Positions 55,385-57,748 of a DNA stretch of 57,748 nt are shown here, piece by piece (the first letter of the stretch is position 1; the number at the start of each line of letters is the position of its first letter). The notes below the pieces were generated by a model. The model did not search any database. It saw only the letters and a program-made list of their open reading frames with translations, and had not been told where the DNA came from. The translations under genes were made by a program, and so were the position numbers. Source of the DNA: Melioribacteraceae bacterium. Its GTDB lineage: Bacteria; Bacteroidota; Ignavibacteria; Ignavibacteriales; Melioribacteraceae. The DNA lies in NCBI GenBank assembly GCA_023230485.1, contig JALNXG010000018.1, positions 1 to 57,748 on the forward strand, read 5' to 3'.

Positions 55385-56470
55385 ATGAAAAATAAATTTT
55401 ATCCGGAGTTACCACATAATAATTTACCAATTCTCCCACCAACTTTTAATTTTGATGATGTTGAAATATTAAAAAAAGTTAACACTGCTAATATTGCTTT
55501 AACTCGTTTAAGCGGGGAGGCAAAATCTATTCCAAATCGTCATCTTTTAATTGAACCTCTTTCATTTCGTGAAGCCGTAGCAAGTTCCGAAATCGAAAAT
55601 ATACATACAACATTTAACGAAGCCATCCAAGTTACTTATCTCGAAGAATCAGAATTAAAGATTGAACAAAAGGAAACAAAAAATTATAGAGAAGCACTTT
55701 TAAAAGGATATAATTTAGTTACTGCAAAAGAGTTCCTTAACACAAATTCTTTTATTACAATACAATCTATTTTAGAACCATCAAAACCTGGTATTAGAAA
55801 AATCTCCGGTATAAAAATTCAAAACAAAAATAGTGGCAAGATAGTATATACTCCCCCGGAAGGTGAGGATTTAATACGTAAACTGCTTAAAAATTATGAA
55901 GATTATTTTAATGACTCTTCAGACAAAATTGATCCTTTAATCAAGATGGCAGTATTGCATTATCAATTTGAAGCAATTCATCCTTTCTTGGATGGCAATG
56001 GACGTACAGGAAGAATACTTATGGTGTTGTATCTTTGTATGGTTAAGCGATTAGAATTGCCAATTCTGTTTTTGAGTGGTTATATAAATCAAAATAAAAA
56101 CGAATATTATAATCTGCTCCGAGGGGTTACGCAAAAAGATAATTGGAAGGAATGGATAATCTATATATTAAATGCTGTTGAATCTCAATCAATCAATACT
56201 ACAAAATCTGTCATTAGTATCAGAGAATTAATGCAAAAATATCGATTAGAAATTAAGGACAAAACGAAGATTTACAGCGCAGATCTTATAGAATATCTTT
56301 TTAGTTCTCCTTTTTACAATCAAAAAACACTACAAACATCACTCGGTATTTCTCGTAATACTACCTCTAAATATTTTTCTGAACTAGAACGTTTATATTT
56401 GATTCAATCATATAAATACAAAAATGATAAGATATACTATTCTCCGGAATTTCAGAGTCTCCTTAAATAG
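55385..56470 (+). CDS. Second Fic-family AMPylase/NMPylase
   Basis: 361 residues, same architecture as the Fic at 11.1 kb and clearly homologous. Inhibitory-helix motif ASSEIENIHTTFNEA ((S/T)xxxE(G/N)), catalytic HPFLDGNGRTGRI, and a C-terminal winged helix (LGISRNTTSKYFSELERLYL). All catalytic residues are present. It is flanked 5' by the dispersed repeat and 3' by palindromic tandem repeats, as the first Fic gene is. No gene follows for 500 bases, so it is a stand-alone unit. Target unknown. Confidence 0.92.
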   Translation: MKNKFYPELPHNNLPILPPTFNFDDVEILKKVNTANIALTRLSGEAKSIPNRHLLIEPLSFREAVASSEIENIHTTFNEAIQVTYLEESELKIEQKETKNYREALLKGYNLVTAKEFLNTNSFITIQSILEPSKPGIRKISGIKIQNKNSGKIVYTPPEGEDLIRKLLKNYEDYFNDSSDKIDPLIKMAVLHYQFEAIHPFLDGNGRTGRILMVLYLCMVKRLELPILFLSGYINQNKNEYYNLLRGVTQKDNWKEWIIYILNAVESQSINTTKSVISIRELMQKYRLEIKDKTKIYSADLIEYLFSSPFYNQKTLQTSLGISRNTTSKYFSELERLYLIQSYKYKNDKIYYSPEFQSLLK

Positions 56471-56482
56471 ATAAAGTGTTTT

Positions 56483-56574
56483 CTATGCCCAATTATTTAC
56501 AATATTTGGGCATAGCTAAGTACCTTTGCCCAAAATATCAAGAATATTGTGCATAGCTTATTATCTTTGCTCAA
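56483..56574. repeat. Palindromic tandem repeat, period 41, 3' of the second Fic gene
   Basis: CTATGCCCAA (56483-56492) is the exact inverse of TTGGGCATAG (56506-56515). A second, imperfect palindrome follows (TTTGCCCAAAATAT / AATATTGTGCATA). As direct repeats, GCATAGCTAAGTACCTTTGC (56510-56529) and GCATAGCTTATTATCTTTGC (56551-56570) are offset by 41 bases and extend by four more. The rest of 56471-57029 holds only the tRNA gene, its terminator and AT-rich sequence. Confidence 0.75.
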
Positions 56575-56660
56575 TTAATTTATAAACTCGAATCGGGAAA
56601 AGTAGAAGTAGTAACAATTATGGTAACAATCTAGGACAAGTTGGGATGGTTTAAAATAAA

Positions 56661-56692
56661 AAACCTCATTTTCGGGATAAAAAACGAGGTTT
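56661..56692 (-). terminator. Intrinsic terminator of the tRNA gene
   Basis: On the minus strand AAACCTC (56692-56686) pairs with GAGGTTT (56667-56661) around an 18-base loop and is followed by a T-rich tract. Six bases after the mature tRNA end. Confidence 0.65.
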
Positions 56693-56697
56693 GTTTG

Positions 56698-56771
56698 TAC
56701 ACCCGTAGGGATTCGAACCCCAAACCTTCTGATCCGTAGTCAGATGCTCTATCCAATTAAGCTACGGGTGC
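56698..56771 (-). tRNA. tRNA-Arg (anticodon ACG)
   Basis: 74 bases on the minus strand from 56771. The acceptor GCACCCG pairs with CGGGTGT (one G-U at the end), the D arm is GCTTAATTGGATAGAGC, the anticodon stem-loop is TCTGA-CTACGGA-TCAGA giving ACG, and the T arm is TGGGG-TTCGAAT-CCCTA. The discriminator is A, and CCA is not encoded (CAA follows). An ACG anticodon is normally edited to ICG and reads CGU/CGC/CGA. No copy of its 3' end elsewhere in the window marks it as an integration site. Confidence 0.95.
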
Positions 56772-57029
56772 ATTAAAAATACTACTAATTACATTTCAAT
56801 CACCTAATATAATTCTTTGCAATTAAATTCGCAATGAAACTACCTTAATTCTGTATGAATAATCAATCTACTCCAACTCCCGATTAAATTTCCCACTGAA
56901 AATTAACTCCTCGATAAATAACTTGCATATGAAGCATTTCAATAATAATATTCTTATATTAAAGCGAAACACCTACACACTGAAAAAATGAATAATAATT
57001 GATAATGAATATATATAATAGGAGACTTT

Positions 57030-57435
57030 ATGAAAAAGTTAAAATTTGGAGTCATTGATACTTCCAAAAAGAAAGATGAGAAACGCCTTCCGATTCACCC
57101 CGATCACCTAATTCGGCTGCCGGAAGATATTAAAAGACAATTGATTTTTGAGGAGGGTTACGGTAAACCTTTTGATATTTCAGATGAGGAATTAGCAGAA
57201 CAATCCGGAGGCATCGCGTCCCGATCATGAAGTCCGTGAAGAAATACTTGATTGCCATTATGTGCGCATTCGTGAAGGCAAAGAAGATGAACCCCGAATT
57301 GAGGGTTATGAAAGTTGGCAAAAAAATGAAACCATTCGTCAGGCTATAAATTTAGATAATGGTGTAATCCAAAAACCGGATATTCTATCATTCCAGAATC
57401 GTGAAGAGAATTATCCGCATGCTATTAATAATTAA
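57030..57435 (+). pseudogene. N5-(carboxyethyl)ornithine synthase/alanine-dehydrogenase-like gene with two internal deletions
   Basis: From ATG 57030 (GGAG upstream) the frame reads KFGVIDTSKKKDEKRLPIHP, DHLIRLPEDIKRQLIFEEGY and SGGIASRS, then stops (TGA 57228-57230). At the same place another frame opens with RPDHEVREEILDCHYVRIRE, runs to EPRIEGYESWQKNETIRQAI, and ends VIQKPDILSFQNREENYPHA at TAA 57433-57435. These are the start, a middle piece and the end of a roughly 390-residue dehydrogenase-like enzyme. About 130 residues (including the nucleotide-binding glycine loop) and then about 100 residues are missing. The first junction, at about 57216-57225, has the codons GCG TCC CGA TC readable in both frames, consistent with deletion between short repeats. 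Confidence 0.75.
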
Positions 57436-57531
57436 ATGAAAACTTACCGATGCGAATTTATTTTTTTCTTTCCTTGTTTTTTATCCCCAAATTTAAGAAC
57501 TTGAGGGATTAATTATATATCCAAATATTTT

Positions 57532-57612
57532 ATGACAGATCTAAGTAAAGAAAACAAATTCTACTTTCAAAAGCTCAATGGGCTTTTATTGCGCCATTGC
57601 CCGGATCTCTAA
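57532..57612 (+). other. Possible 26-codon leader or spurious ORF before glmS
   Basis: ATG 57532 to TAA 57610-57612 encodes MTDLSKENKFYFQKLNGLLL, then RHCPDL. Inside it AAAAGCTC (57569-57576) can pair with GGGCTTTT (57580-57587) around loop AAT, allowing one T-G pair. There is no clear ribosome-binding site. It may be chance or a leader; the remaining 57436-57656 shows nothing else, and no glmS ribozyme core is recognisable. Confidence 0.25.
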
Positions 57613-57656
57613 CTCTGCCGCAATAGCGTTAATATTTTTTCAATCAAGGAGAAATT

Positions 57657-57748
57657 ATGTGCGGTATAGTTGGCTATATTGGAAGCAAAAATTGTGTACC
57701 AATTTTAATAGACGGTCTTAAAAGACTTGAATATAGAGGTTATGATTC
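57657..57748 (+). CDS. glmS: Glutamine-fructose-6-phosphate aminotransferase, N-terminus (cut by window end)
   Basis: Thirty codons visible: MCGIVGYIGSKNCVPILIDG, then LKRLEYRGYD. The catalytic cysteine is Cys1 after removal of Met, and LxRLEYRGYDS is the GlmS glutaminase signature. A clear AAGGAG (57646-57651) precedes the ATG by five bases. The enzyme makes glucosamine-6-phosphate for cell-wall precursors. The rest lies beyond the window. Confidence 0.95.
   Translation, partial: MCGIVGYIGSKNCVPILIDGLKRLEYRGYD

Noticed and set aside
56483..56574. CRISPR array or att site next to tRNA-Arg
   Set aside because: Repeats are degenerate and contiguous, and no duplicate of the tRNA end is seen.
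57130..57321. 63-codon minus-strand ORF
   Set aside because: Antisense to conserved peptide pieces of the dehydrogenase-like gene.
57436..57656. glmS ribozyme upstream of glmS
   Set aside because: No recognisable ribozyme core, and the region is short and AT-rich; such ribozymes are known mainly from Firmicutes.

Overview
The window is an AT-rich bacterial chromosome segment. Its gene content points to the Bacteroidota/Ignavibacteriota branch: a two-component propeller histidine kinase with a LytTR regulator, large secreted proteins with a shared N-terminal module and FN3-type repeats, an MlaE/MlaF/MlaD lipid-transport set, many PAS/GAF histidine kinases, and weak or absent Shine-Dalgarno sites. 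The phylum is an inference from gene style, not from a marker gene.

Layout. (1) 1-4.35 kb is a gene graveyard: the tail of a TaqI/PglX-type specificity domain, an intact serine recombinase, a minus-strand ORF with an in-frame stop, a frameshifted lipoprotein, a ZIP metal transporter that has lost its middle, the C-terminal two thirds of a P1B-4 metal ATPase, and scraps of an MBL-fold nuclease. (2) 4.4-5.5 kb holds a tandem pair of secreted paralogues. (3) 5.65-26.3 kb is a long co-oriented accessory block: a membrane protein with a J-like N-terminus, a GrpE-like protein, an Hsp70 and a TerB-like protein; a Fic enzyme; a HEPN/SF1-helicase fusion and a TPR/cold-shock protein; an unknown/PLD-nuclease/SNF2-helicase trio; and a two-dynamin plus coiled-coil membrane operon. 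It ends in a decayed HEPN/MNT toxin-antitoxin pair. This block has the look of a defence or stress island and is the best place to look for an undescribed system. (4) 27.0-28.7 kb is a histidine kinase. (5) 28.8-31.1 kb (minus strand) is MlaD/MlaF/MlaE. (6) 31.4-38.3 kb is a signalling operon of two kinases, a response regulator, a hybrid kinase and a cobalamin-binding protein carrying the Wx9EH motif of B12 photoreceptors. (7) 38.77-38.94 kb contains a stand-alone promoter, a structured stretch and a strong terminator: a small RNA gene I cannot name. (8) 39.2-55.2 kb is a LytTR regulator and propeller kinase followed by a large envelope-protein locus. (9) 55.4-57.75 kb has a second Fic gene, tandem palindromic repeats, tRNA-Arg, an internally deleted dehydrogenase-like gene and the start of glmS.

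Two themes recur. First, several genes are reduced to their conserved ends with the middle cut out, which suggests deletion between short repeats as the main route of gene loss. Second, both Fic genes are followed by pairs of palindrome-containing repeats with a period of 41-42 bp. Functionally, the central block combines a dedicated Hsp70 machine, nucleic-acid enzymes and membrane-remodelling GTPases; whether these form one system or several stacked ones cannot be decided from this sequence alone.
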